A DNA stretch of 9,708 bases. It comes from an uncultured Collinsella sp. GTDB taxonomy: Bacteria > Actinomycetota > Coriobacteriia > Coriobacteriales > Coriobacteriaceae. The stretch spans positions 1 through 9,708 of the forward strand of contig CABSBA010000045.1 in NCBI GenBank assembly GCA_902475825.1, read 5' to 3'. A model generated the notes under the pieces. The model was not told the DNA's origin. It searched no databases and worked only from the letters and a program-made list of their open reading frames with translations. Every line of letters starts with the position of its first letter. Position 1 is the stretch's first letter. Both the position numbers and the translations under genes were made by a program. This document shows, one piece after another, positions 1 to 7,316 of this stretch.

Positions 1-37
1 TGGGGCGCCCTCTTTTGCGTTGGATTAAGTTTTAATC
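1..37 (-). terminator. Possible cluster terminator region, cut by the window edge
   Basis: Just past the glgA stop is a 6-bp AT-rich stem (GATTAA 23-28 with TTAATC 32-37, 3-base loop), too weak alone. Further on, the minus strand reads GCAAAAGAGGGCGCCCC up to the window end: an A-run followed by a GC-rich palindrome (GGGCGCCC, 3-10). That looks like the left half of a bidirectional intrinsic terminator whose other half lies outside. Confidence 0.4.
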
Positions 38-44
38 GTCCAGA

Positions 45-2357
45 CTAGCGACGCTTGCGGGTGGCCGTTGCCTTACGGACGGAGGTCTTCTTGGTCGGAG
101 CCTTTTCCTCGGCCGGAGTGGCGGGGGAGACCGGGGCCTCCTTGGCGGGCTCGGCCTTTGCCTTAGCCTTGGGAGCGGTCTTGACCTCGGCAGCCTTCGG
201 AGCCGGCTCGGCCTTTACTGCGGGCTTGTCCTCGTCCTTAGCCTCTGCCTTGGGAGCTGCAGCCTTGGTCGCGGTCTTCTTGGCTGTCGTCGTAGAGCGC
301 TTGCGCGTGGTGGTCTTGGCGGCCGGCTTTGCCTCGACAGCTGCCTTGGCCTTGGGCTCGGAGGGCGCCTCCTCGACCTTGACGGCGGGCTTTGCAGCGG
401 CCTTCGGGGTCGTCTTCGCTGCGGCCTTCGTCGTAGTAGCCTTCGTGGTCGACGACTTCGTTGCCGTGGTCTTCTTGGCTGCCGTTGCCTTCTTGGCGCT
501 CGCGGTCGTCTTCTTGGCAGCGGTCTTGGCCGGAGCCTTTGCCGCGGGTTCGGCCTTTACCTCGGGAGCGACCTCGGCCTCGGCAGCTTTCTTGGCAGCG
601 GCGGTCGTACGCTTGCGCGTAGTCGATGCCTTGGCAGTAGTTGCCTTAGCGGCGCTAGTCTTGCTAGCAGCGGCCTTCATGGTCGTGGCCTTCTTAGCCG
701 TCGTCTTGCGGGGCGTCGTCTTCTTGGCGGCAGGCTTCGCGGCGGGCTTAACTTCGGCCTCGGCCGCCGGCTTCTCCTCGGCCTTGGGCTCCTCGGCAGC
801 TGCGGGCTTCTTGCCGGTCGCCGCAGGCTCGGCCTCAGCGGCAGCGGGCTCATCGACAGCCGCAGCAGCCTCCACAGCCGCCGGCCTCTCGATCTCGGGA
901 TGCATAAAGAAGTACAGGTCCAGATACTTATCGGCCGAGCGCGTCCAGCTAAAGTCCTGGCTCATGGCCTGCGTGACCAGCTGGTTCCACGCCTCGCGGT
1001 TATCCCAGAAGAGGCGCGCCGCGCGGAAGACCGCGTCGCCCATCTCGTCGCCGTTAAAGTTGGTAAACGAGAAGCCCGTGCCCTCACCAGTGAACTCGTT
1101 GTACGGAACAACAGTGTCCTTCAGGCCACCGGTCTCGCGCACGATGGGCAGGGTGCCGTAGCGCATGGCGATGATCTGCGACAGACCACAGGGCTCAAAC
1201 TTCGAAGGCATCAGGAACATATCGGCGGCGGCGTACATGCGCTGCGACAGCGCCGGGTCAAATTCGATGCGTGCGGCCATGGTGCCGGGGTACTTGTCCT
1301 GGAAGTAGCGCAGGCCATCCTCGTAGTCGCGGTCGCCGGTGCCCAGTACCGCCACCTGCACGCCGCCGGCCAGGATGCGGTCGAGCGCGTACATGACCAG
1401 GTCTAGGCCCTTCTGGCGCGTCAGACGCGTGACCATCACCATGAGCGGACGGTCGTCGCGGACCTCGAGCCCCAGCTCTTCCTGCAGCTTGGCCTTGCAC
1501 ACAGCCTTGCCGGAACGGTCGTCAACCGTGTAGTTAGTGGCAATGCGCTTGTCGGCCGCCGGGTCAAAGCCCGCAACGTCAATGCCGTTGAGGATGCCCT
1601 GCAGCGCGTAGGAACGCTCGCGCAGCACGCCGTCCAAGCCCTCGCCAAACTCGGGCGTCTGGATCTCGCGCGCATAGGTGGGGCTCACCGTGGTGATGGC
1701 ATCGGCATAGTGCAGCGCGCCCAGCATGTAGTTGATGCTGCAGGCGTCGCAGCGCAACTGCGTGGCGGCCGCGGGAATATGCGCCACACCCAGGATGTCC
1801 TCCATCACGGTGTCGCTAAACTGCCCCTGGAACGCCACGTTGTGGATCGAGAACACGGTCTTGACGCGCTCGTAGAGCGGCAGGCCCTGGTAGAACTCGC
1901 GCAGGAACACGGGTGCCAGTGCGGTCTGCCAGTCGTTGCAGTGCAGGATGTCACACTCAAAGCCCTCGGGCAGGTGCTGCAGGCTCTCGGTGATGGCCTT
2001 GGAGAAAAACGCGAAGCGCTCGCCGTCGTCAAAGAAGCCGTACGGGTAGTCGCGCGCAAAGTAGCGCTCGTTGTCCACGAACATATAGGTGACGCCGTCG
2101 CGCTCGAGTTTCTCAAGCCCGCAGTACTCGTTGCGCCAGCCCAGGCTCACGTAAAAGTCGGCAAAGTGCTCCATCTGCGCCTTGTACTCGTCCTTGATGG
2201 TGGCGTACTTGGGCACCATCACGATAACCTCGGCGCCGGCGCGCACGAGCGCCGCAGGCAGCGAGCCCGCCACGTCACCCAGGCCACCGGTCTTAACAAA
2301 CGGTGCGCACTCGGCCGAGGCAAACACGATCTGCATCTTTTTGCTGGAATCTGCCAT
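45..2357 (-). CDS. glgA: Glycogen synthase (ADP-glucose type) with long histone-H1-like C-terminal tail
   Basis: Transfers glucose from ADP-glucose to the non-reducing end of an alpha-1,4-glucan (GT5 family, cytosolic). The start is the ATG at 2357, because GGGAGA lies just upstream; the in-frame ATG at 2369 has no Shine-Dalgarno. This gives 770 residues. Residues 8 to about 486 are a complete GT5 enzyme of normal length (E. coli GlgA is 477): KTGGLGD at 22-28 (nucleotide-sugar loop), HCNDW at 139-143, TRLTRQKG at 310-317 with R311 and K316, and EPCGLSQ with E388. From about 492 to 770 a low-complexity tail follows, made of Ala, Lys, Thr, Pro and Glu, with about 66 Lys/Arg against 29 Asp/Glu by my count and no aromatic residue, Leu, Ile, Cys or His. 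Its first 45 residues are acidic, the rest strongly basic. RKR motifs sit at 581, 685 and 767. It is the last gene of the cluster. Core function is certain; tail function is unknown. Confidence 0.97.
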   Translation of the reverse strand: MADSSKKMQIVFASAECAPFVKTGGLGDVAGSLPAALVRAGAEVIVMVPKYATIKDEYKAQMEHFADFYVSLGWRNEYCGLEKLERDGVTYMFVDNERYFARDYPYGFFDDGERFAFFSKAITESLQHLPEGFECDILHCNDWQTALAPVFLREFYQGLPLYERVKTVFSIHNVAFQGQFSDTVMEDILGVAHIPAAATQLRCDACSINYMLGALHYADAITTVSPTYAREIQTPEFGEGLDGVLRERSYALQGILNGIDVAGFDPAADKRIATNYTVDDRSGKAVCKAKLQEELGLEVRDDRPLMVMVTRLTRQKGLDLVMYALDRILAGGVQVAVLGTGDRDYEDGLRYFQDKYPGTMAARIEFDPALSQRMYAAADMFLMPSKFEPCGLSQIIAMRYGTLPIVRETGGLKDTVVPYNEFTGEGTGFSFTNFNGDEMGDAVFRAARLFWDNREAWNQLVTQAMSQDFSWTRSADKYLDLYFFMHPEIERPAAVEAAAAVDEPAAAEAEPAATGKKPAAAEEPKAEEKPAAEAEVKPAAKPAAKKTTPRKTTAKKATTMKAAASKTSAAKATTAKASTTRKRTTAAAKKAAEAEVAPEVKAEPAAKAPAKTAAKKTTASAKKATAAKKTTATKSSTTKATTTKAAAKTTPKAAAKPAVKVEEAPSEPKAKAAVEAKPAAKTTTRKRSTTTAKKTATKAAAPKAEAKDEDKPAVKAEPAPKAAEVKTAPKAKAKAEPAKEAPVSPATPAEEKAPTKKTSVRKATATRKRR
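48..884 (-). other. Region of glgA encoding the Lys/Ala/Thr-rich H1-like tail
   Basis: This is the part of glgA after the catalytic core, which ends around the HPEIERP segment. The reading frame is open throughout and codon use (AAG Lys; GCC or GCG Ala) resembles the core. The composition recalls eukaryotic histone H1 tails, AlgP of Pseudomonas and the C-terminal arm of actinobacterial HU (HupB). Internal repetition is visible: RKR(T/S)TT followed by AKK, and further on VKAEPA(A/P)KA, occurs at residues 581-608 and again at 685-722, which suggests growth by duplication. Disorder is expected from composition. Binding of a polyanion (nucleic acid, polyphosphate) is inference. Confidence 0.9.
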
Positions 2358-2366
2358 ATTGTCTCC
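2350..2366 (-). promoter_or_regulatory. Ribosome binding site deciding the glgA start
   Basis: On the minus strand GGGAGA is followed by CAAT and then ATG (2357-2355). The alternative ATG at 2369 is preceded by an A/T-rich stretch without purine-rich complementarity to 16S rRNA. The second ATG is therefore preferred, shortening the protein by four residues. Confidence 0.6.
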
Positions 2367-2380
2367 CATGTTGTAATTCG

Positions 2381-2416
2381 AGAATAGCCGCCTGGCGCTA
2401 ACCGGGCGGCTATTCT
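2381..2416 (-). other. Perfect 12-bp inverted repeat between glgD and glgA (attenuator-like hairpin)
   Basis: The arms 2381-2392 (AGAATAGCCGCC) and 2405-2416 are perfectly complementary, with a 12-base loop. In the transcript the stem has a GC-rich top and an A/U-rich base; the closing arm ends in UAUUCU and no long U-run follows, so this is at best a weak terminator. The stem ends 23 bases before the preferred glgA start and leaves its ribosome binding site free. Partial termination, protection of the upstream message or an RNA processing site are all possible. The structure itself is certain; its role is not. Confidence 0.75.
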
Positions 2417-2447
2417 ACATGTTACGAGCGATGTTGCGGTGCCAACG

Positions 2448-3575
2448 TTAACGCACGATGGTGGTGTCGGAAGTTAACGGAGCCTTGCCCAGCACCAGAA
2501 TGTTCTCGGGCGTGCCGCGAAGCTCGGTATTGGTGGGAACCACGTTGTTCTTGTCCAGGATGGCGTTCTCAACGCGGGCGCCGCTCTTGATGATGCAGCT
2601 CTGGTTGATGATCGAGTTGGTCACCGAGGCACCTTCCTCGACCACGACGCCGCGCGACAGGATCGAGTTGCGCACAGTGCCCTTGATGATGCAGCCGGCC
2701 GAGATGATCGAGTTGCACGCGTGGCTGCCGGTCGCATAGCGCGAAGGCGGCACGTCGTGAGCCTTGGTCAGGATCGGGCGCTCGGGGTCAAAGAGCTGAT
2801 CGGCCACGGTCTGGTCGAGCAGATCCATGCTGCGGCGGTACAGCGACTTCTCGCTGAACACGCCCACGACCTCGCCCTTGTACTCGTAGCTGCACACGTC
2901 GATGTTGCCAAAGTCGCCCTGGAGTGCCTCGAGCAGGTCCAGATAGTCGGCGGCCTGGTAGTGGTCGATAATCTCGAGCAGCGTCTCGCGGTTGACGATG
3001 CAGCAGTCCATAGAGGCGTTGTCGCCGTACACGACGCCGGCGCTCACGCCCGTCAGGCGACCGTTCTCGTTAATCTCGAGCTTGGTCTCGTCATCGACGT
3101 TGCGCGTGGCCTTGCAGTACACCACGGTCATCTGGGCACCGGAGTTTTCGTGCGCGTCGATGATGGTGTTGAGGTCCATGTTAAAGATGATGTTGGTGCC
3201 CATCATCACAACATAGGGCTTGTCCGAGCGCTGGAACAGCGTCTTGTTGGAGATGATATCGCGCAGCAGAAAGCGCATGCCGCCCTTGGTGGTGCCATAC
3301 GCGTTGCCGGGCACCATGAACAGGCCGCCCTTCTTGCGGTCCAGGCCCCAGTCCTTGCCCGAGCCCACGTGGTCAATCAGCGAGCGGTAGTTGCCCGGCA
3401 TGACGACGCCGACGGTCTTGATGCCGGCATTCATCATGTTGGACAGCGGGAAGTCGATCAGGCGGTAGCGGCCCAAAAAGGGAACGGACGCGATGGGGCG
3501 GTCCTTGAGCAGCACGCTGCCGTAAGTCGAAGAGTAGTTAGCGGTGATATAACCGATGGCCTTGCGATTGATCAT
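2448..3575 (-). CDS. glgD: GlgD, non-catalytic GlgC-like subunit of ADP-glucose pyrophosphorylase
   Basis: Encodes 375 residues, homologous along its length to the GlgC next door: an N-terminal nucleotidyltransferase-like domain (to about 245), then a C-terminal left-handed beta-helix of hexapeptide-like repeats (about 285-345). Catalytic signatures are lost. The GGxGxRL loop is replaced by a segment around TANYSSTYGS (11-20), the metal-binding SGDH of GlgC corresponds to MGTN at 125-128 (Asp to Thr127), and there is no FxEKP motif. RYRLIDFPLSN at 36-46 is retained. In Bacillus and Clostridia such proteins form GlgC-GlgD hetero-oligomers that tune the activity of GlgC; that role is inferred here. 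The start is the ATG at 3575, four bases past the glgC stop, with a GGGGG-type ribosome site inside the end of glgC; upstream TTG and ATG codons at 3614 and 3608 lack such support. Confidence 0.95.
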   Translation of the reverse strand: MINRKAIGYITANYSSTYGSVLLKDRPIASVPFLGRYRLIDFPLSNMMNAGIKTVGVVMPGNYRSLIDHVGSGKDWGLDRKKGGLFMVPGNAYGTTKGGMRFLLRDIISNKTLFQRSDKPYVVMMGTNIIFNMDLNTIIDAHENSGAQMTVVYCKATRNVDDETKLEINENGRLTGVSAGVVYGDNASMDCCIVNRETLLEIIDHYQAADYLDLLEALQGDFGNIDVCSYEYKGEVVGVFSEKSLYRRSMDLLDQTVADQLFDPERPILTKAHDVPPSRYATGSHACNSIISAGCIIKGTVRNSILSRGVVVEEGASVTNSIINQSCIIKSGARVENAILDKNNVVPTNTELRGTPENILVLGKAPLTSDTTIVR

Positions 3576-3592
3576 CGGATCATTCCCCCTTC
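3573..3592 (-). promoter_or_regulatory. glgC-glgD junction: ribosome site within the glgC end, probable translational coupling
   Basis: The minus strand reads AAGGGGGAA through the last codons of glgC, the TGA stop (3582-3580), four bases (TCCG) and the glgD ATG (3575-3573). The only purine-rich site for glgD is thus covered by ribosomes finishing glgC, which would match the production of the two subunits. This junction lacks the hairpin found at the other three gene junctions. Confidence 0.7.
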
Positions 3593-4728
3593 CCGATAAC
3601 GACGTCATTTCCAACGACGGCCGTATCCTTGGTGGTATCGACAGAGCCGAGCTTCACGCCCTCTTCGACCGTGGAGTTCTCGCCCAAAATAGCGCGGCAG
3701 ATGTGTGCGCCGCTCTTAACGTGCGCACCCGGCAACAGCACGGAGTCCTCGACCACGGCGCGCTCCTCGATGATGACATCGGTCGAAATGATCGAGTGGC
3801 GAGCGGTGCCGTAGATCTTGCAGCCGTTGGAGACCAGGCAGTCGTCCAGGCGGCCGTCCGGGCCAATGTAGTGCGGCGGACGCGTGGTGATGTTGGACAT
3901 GATGGGGAAGTGCTTGTCGAACAGATCGAACTCGGGGTTGTTGCCCAGCAGGTCCATCGAGGTCTCGTGGAAGCTGGCGATGGTGCCGACGTCCTTCCAA
4001 AAGCCGTGGAACTCGTAGCTGTACAGGCGCTTGCCCTCGCCGAGCAGCTTGGGGATGATGTCCTTGCCAAAGTCGTGGCTCGAGCGCTGGTCCAGAGCGT
4101 CCTCTTCGAGCGCCTCGATCAGCACGTCTGCCGAGAAGATATAGATGCCCATGGACGCGAGGTTCGAATCGGGCTTATCGGGCTTCTCGGTGAACTTGGT
4201 GATGCGGCCGTCCTCGGGGTCGGTGGTCAGGATGCCAAAGCGGCTGGCCTCCTCCCACGGCACGGGCATAACGCTCACCGTGAGGTCGGCGTTGTTCTCA
4301 ATGTGCGTCTTGAGCATCTTGCGGTAGTCCATGCGATACAGGTGATCGCCCGAAAGAATCAGGACGTACTTGGGGTCGTTGGCCTTGATGTAGTCGAGGT
4401 TCTGCGTAATGGCGTCAGCCGTACCCGCATACCAGGCGCCGCCGGTCTGCGTCTCGTACGGCGGCAGGATCGAAACGCCGCCGTCGCGGCTGTCCAGATC
4501 CCACGCCTCGCCGGAGCCCACGTAGGCATGCAGCAGGTAGGGGCGATACTGCGTCAGAACGCCCACCGTGTCGATGCCCGAGTTGGAGCAGTTGGAGAGC
4601 GAAAAGTCGATAATGCGGAACTTGCCACCAAAGCTAACCGCCGGCTTAGCGATCTTTTGGGTGAGTGCCCCCAATCGGCTGCCCTGTCCTCCTGCGAGGA
4701 GCATCGCGATGCATTCTTTCTTACTCAT
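3580..4728 (-). CDS. glgC: Glucose-1-phosphate adenylyltransferase (ADP-glucose pyrophosphorylase), catalytic subunit
   Basis: Makes ADP-glucose and pyrophosphate from ATP and glucose-1-phosphate, the committed and usually allosterically controlled step of bacterial glycogen synthesis. The 382-residue protein has all family signatures: [13 protein letters not shown] at 11-23 (nucleotide loop), [14 protein letters not shown] at 33-46, WYAGTADAI at 99-107, [10 protein letters not shown] at 126-135 with catalytic Asp128, and FTEKP at 179-183 with the substrate-binding Lys182. A left-handed beta-helix occupies roughly 285-380. The length fits the GlgC of GlgC/GlgD-type systems in Gram-positive bacteria rather than the longer enterobacterial enzyme (about 430). 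The ATG at 4728 is preceded by AAGGAG at a 6-base spacing, the best ribosome binding site in the window. glgD follows after four bases. Confidence 0.98.
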   Translation of the reverse strand: MSKKECIAMLLAGGQGSRLGALTQKIAKPAVSFGGKFRIIDFSLSNCSNSGIDTVGVLTQYRPYLLHAYVGSGEAWDLDSRDGGVSILPPYETQTGGAWYAGTADAITQNLDYIKANDPKYVLILSGDHLYRMDYRKMLKTHIENNADLTVSVMPVPWEEASRFGILTTDPEDGRITKFTEKPDKPDSNLASMGIYIFSADVLIEALEEDALDQRSSHDFGKDIIPKLLGEGKRLYSYEFHGFWKDVGTIASFHETSMDLLGNNPEFDLFDKHFPIMSNITTRPPHYIGPDGRLDDCLVSNGCKIYGTARHSIISTDVIIEERAVVEDSVLLPGAHVKSGAHICRAILGENSTVEEGVKLGSVDTTKDTAVVGNDVVIGKGE

Positions 4729-4734
4729 CGATTT

Positions 4735-4740
4735 CTCCTT
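4735..4740 (-). promoter_or_regulatory. Strong ribosome binding site of glgC
   Basis: The minus strand reads AAGGAG, then AAATCG, then ATG. This is near consensus and clearly better than the sites of the other four genes, so glgC may be translated most efficiently. Confidence 0.8.
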
Positions 4741-4767
4741 CTGTCATCGATGTTCCTAACCCATTAG

Positions 4768-4817
4768 CGACGGGCGCGGCGCTACGTCACGCCCGTCGAG
4801 TAATGCCGTGCTGGCAT
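4768..4817 (-). other. Two hairpins between glgP and glgC
   Basis: A perfect 9-bp GC-rich inverted repeat has arms 4768-4776 (CGACGGGCG) and 4790-4798 with a 13-base loop. Just before it in the transcript, 19 bases past the glgP stop, is a smaller stem ATGCC/GGCAT (4803-4807 and 4813-4817, 5-base loop). No U-run follows either, so they are not typical intrinsic terminators. The gap from 4741 to 4835 shows no recognisable promoter. Possible roles are protection of the glgP message 3' end or partial attenuation ahead of glgC. Confidence 0.65.
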
Positions 4818-4835
4818 AGGGGAGCTCGCGCGCCT

Positions 4836-7262
4836 TTACGCGTGCCAGATCTCGTCGCGGTACTCGCGAATGGTGCGGTCGCTCGAGAACCAGCCGCTCG
4901 AGGCGGTGTTAAGCAGCGCCTTGCGGTTCCAGGTCTCCTGGTCGCCGTAGCTGCCGGTGAGCTTTTCCCACGCATCCACGTAGCTGCGGAAGTCTGCCAT
5001 GACAAGGTCGGGGTCGTTGTTGTTCATGAGCTCGTTGTAGATGCTCTCGAAGTTGCCCGAAAGACCCGCAAACGTGTTGTCCTTGAGCTCGTCCATCACG
5101 CGGCCCAGGCGGTCGCGATCGTTGTTGAGCGTATCCCAGGCAAAGTAGCTGTTCGATGCCCAGAGCTGCTCGACCTCGGGGGCGGTCAGGCCAAAGATGG
5201 CCTCGTTCTCGCGGCCGGCCAGGTCGGCGATTTCGATGTTGGCGCCGTCGAGGGTGCCCAGCGTAATGGCGCCGTTCATCATGAGCTTCATGTTGGACGT
5301 GCCCGAGGCCTCCTTGCCGGCCGTGGAGATCTGCTCCGAGATCTCGGCGGCGGGGTAGATGAGCTGGGCGTTGCTCACGCGGAAGTTGGGGATAAAGCAG
5401 ACCTTCATGACCTCGTTGACGCGGGCGTCGTTGTTGATGACCTCGGCCACGGAGTTAATGAGGCGGATAGTCTCCTTGGCGAAGGTGTAGCTCGAGGCAG
5501 CCTTGCCGCTAAAGATGAAGGTCGTCGGCGTCACGTGGAAGTTGGGATCGGCGATGCGACGGTTGTAGATGTCCATCACCTTCATGATGTTCATGAGCTG
5601 GCGCTTGTAGGCGTGGAAGCGCTTAACCTGAACATCGAAGACGGTGTTGGGATCGATGACCAGACCGGTCTCGGCCTTAACGTAGGCTGTCAGGCGCTCC
5701 TTGTTGGCGCGCTTGGAGGCACCCACGGCCTTCAGGAACTCGGCGTCGTCCTTAAACTCCTTGAGCTTTTCCAGCTCAAAGGCGTCCTTGAGCCAGCCGT
5801 CGCCAATGGCCTCGGTCACGAGCTTTGCATAGGTGGGGTTGGCCTCGGCAAAGAAGCGACGGTGCGAGATGCCGTTGGTCTTGTTATTGAACTTCTCGGG
5901 CGTCAGGGCATAGAAGTCCTTGAGCACGATGTTCTTGATGATGTCGGAGTGGATCTTGGCCACGCCGTTGACGCTATGGCTGCAGATCACGGACAGGTTG
6001 GCCATGCGAATCTCGCCGTCCCACAGGATGGCGGTCTGGCGCAGACGCTCCTGCCAGCCCTCCTGGGTTGTATCGAACGACTCGTGCCAACGACGGCTGA
6101 TCTCGTCGATGATCTGGTACACGCGGGGGAGGAGCTTGGAGAACGTACCGATAGGCCACTTCTCCAGAGCCTCGGGCAGGATGGTGTGGTTGGTGTAGCT
6201 CACGACCTGCGTCACGATGTTCCAAGCGTCGTCCCACTCGAGCTTCTTCTCGTCGATGAGGATACGCATGAGCTCGGGGCCGCACATGGCGGGGTGGGTA
6301 TCGTTGGTGTGGATAGCAACAAACTGCGGCAGCAGCTCCCAGTTCTCGCCGTGCTCCTTCTCAAAGGTGTCGAGCAGGCTGTAGATGCCGGCCGAAACAA
6401 ACAGGTACTCCTGCTTCAGGCGCAGCAGACGGCCGTGCTCGCCGGCGTCGTTGGGGTAGAGGATGGCGCTGATGGCCTCGGCCTCGGCGCGCTCGGCGTC
6501 GGCCAGGGCATAGTCGCCGCGGTTGAAGGCCTCAAGGTCAAAGTGCTCCTCAACCGGCTCGGCGGCCCAGACGCGCAGCTTGTTGACGGTCTCGCCGGCA
6601 TAGCCCACAACGGGGATGTCGTAGGGGACGGCCAGGATGTCCTGCGTATCTACCGTGCGGTAGAACGTGCGGCCGTTCTCCTCAAAGCCCTCAACATGGC
6701 CACCAAACTTGATGGTCACGGCCTTATCCTGACGACGGACCTCCCAGGGATAGCCGTGAGTGAGCCACTCGTCGGTGGCCTCGACCTGGCTGCCGTTGAC
6801 GATCTCCTGCTTAAACAGGCCGTAACGGTAGCGCATGCCGTTGCCGTAGCCGGCAATGCCCTCGGCTGCCATGGAATCCAGGAAGCATGCGGCAAGACGG
6901 CCCAGGCCACCGTTGCCCAGCGCCGGATCGGGCTCCTGGTTCTCGATGACGGACAGATCGAAGCCCATGTCGTCGAGCGCCTCGGCGACCATGTCGCGCA
7001 CGCCAAAGTTGAGCAGGTAGTTGTCGAGCAGGCGGCCGATCAAAAACTCGATCGAGAAGTAGTACACGCGCTTCTTGCCCTCGGCGGTGACGCGGGCGTC
7101 ACTCTTGGTGGCAACGGTGCGTGCCTTCTCGGCCACGAGCTTGGCCAGGGCGTTAAAGCGGTCCAGGTCGCTGGCGGCCTCGACGCTCTTGCCGCTAATG
7201 CTCATGACGGCATCGCGATAGAGCTCGGTAAACTCCTGCTTGTTGTCGAAGATCCTATTCAT
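4836..7262 (-). CDS. glgP: Glycogen phosphorylase
   Basis: Cleaves terminal alpha-1,4-linked glucose from glycogen with inorganic phosphate, giving glucose-1-phosphate; PLP-dependent, GT35 family, cytosolic. The 808 residues match the usual family length (about 800-815). Signatures: LGNGGLGRLAACFLDS at 115-130, HTNDTHPA at 318-325, VKRFHAYKRQ at 546-555 (phosphate and PLP region, R548 and K553), and EASGTSNMKLMMNG at 651-664, where Lys659 is the residue that binds PLP. The ATG at 7262 follows AAAGGA with a 4-base spacer. Unlike GlgA and GlgB there is no tail: the protein ends normally at YRDEIWHA. Placed second, between glgB and glgC, rather than last as in the Bacillus glgBCDAP operon. Maltodextrin phosphorylase activity is possible from sequence alone; the cluster favours glycogen. 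Confidence 0.97.
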   Translation of the reverse strand: MNRIFDNKQEFTELYRDAVMSISGKSVEAASDLDRFNALAKLVAEKARTVATKSDARVTAEGKKRVYYFSIEFLIGRLLDNYLLNFGVRDMVAEALDDMGFDLSVIENQEPDPALGNGGLGRLAACFLDSMAAEGIAGYGNGMRYRYGLFKQEIVNGSQVEATDEWLTHGYPWEVRRQDKAVTIKFGGHVEGFEENGRTFYRTVDTQDILAVPYDIPVVGYAGETVNKLRVWAAEPVEEHFDLEAFNRGDYALADAERAEAEAISAILYPNDAGEHGRLLRLKQEYLFVSAGIYSLLDTFEKEHGENWELLPQFVAIHTNDTHPAMCGPELMRILIDEKKLEWDDAWNIVTQVVSYTNHTILPEALEKWPIGTFSKLLPRVYQIIDEISRRWHESFDTTQEGWQERLRQTAILWDGEIRMANLSVICSHSVNGVAKIHSDIIKNIVLKDFYALTPEKFNNKTNGISHRRFFAEANPTYAKLVTEAIGDGWLKDAFELEKLKEFKDDAEFLKAVGASKRANKERLTAYVKAETGLVIDPNTVFDVQVKRFHAYKRQLMNIMKVMDIYNRRIADPNFHVTPTTFIFSGKAASSYTFAKETIRLINSVAEVINNDARVNEVMKVCFIPNFRVSNAQLIYPAAEISEQISTAGKEASGTSNMKLMMNGAITLGTLDGANIEIADLAGRENEAIFGLTAPEVEQLWASNSYFAWDTLNNDRDRLGRVMDELKDNTFAGLSGNFESIYNELMNNNDPDLVMADFRSYVDAWEKLTGSYGDQETWNRKALLNTASSGWFSSDRTIREYRDEIWHA

Positions 7263-7266
7263 ACGT

Positions 7267-7294
7267 TCCTTTCCCCCGGGGATGTTTCTCCCGG
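7267..7294 (-). promoter_or_regulatory. glgP ribosome binding site with adjacent GC hairpin
   Basis: AAAGGA (7267-7272) serves the glgP ATG. Directly upstream is an 8-bp palindrome CCCCGGGG (7274-7281), and CCGGG (7290-7294 on the minus strand) can pair with CCCGG (7276-7280) across nine bases. Such a stem would end a few bases before the ribosome site and could limit access to it. Role inferred. Confidence 0.45.
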
Positions 7295-7316
7295 AACGGT
7301 TATGACTTGTATCCTA

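Noticed and set aside
48..884. Repetitive look of the first 900 bases as a DNA tandem repeat or CRISPR array
   Set aside because: There is no fixed repeat unit or spacer length. The repetition follows codons for Lys, Ala and Thr in the glgA frame.
48..884. GlgA tail as a separate histone-like gene joined by a frameshift or assembly error
   Set aside because: The frame is continuous from the conserved core, with no stop and no shift in codon use, and the GlgB of the same cluster has the same kind of tail.
55..1161. 368-codon plus-strand frame with an apparently hydrophobic Ala/Val/Phe-rich product that could pass for a membrane protein
   Set aside because: It is the reverse complement of the Lys/Ala/Thr codons of the GlgA tail: AAG becomes CTT and GCC becomes GGC, producing Ala, Val, Phe and Leu strings. 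It runs on into the conserved GlgA core without any motif.
2419..2445. Promoter-like TTGGCA, 15 bases, TAACAT before glgA
   Set aside because: The spacing is short, both hexamers are imperfect, and the perfect hairpin just downstream is a better explanation of the gap.
3576..3614. TTG at 3614 or ATG at 3608 as start of glgD
   Set aside because: They would overlap glgC by about 30 bases and lack a ribosome site, whereas the ATG at 3575 has a G-rich site and begins the conserved protein.
3556..4767. 403-codon plus-strand frame opposite glgC
   Set aside because: A shadow of glgC: no domain motif, and the minus-strand frame encodes an intact ADP-glucose pyrophosphorylase with a strong ribosome site.
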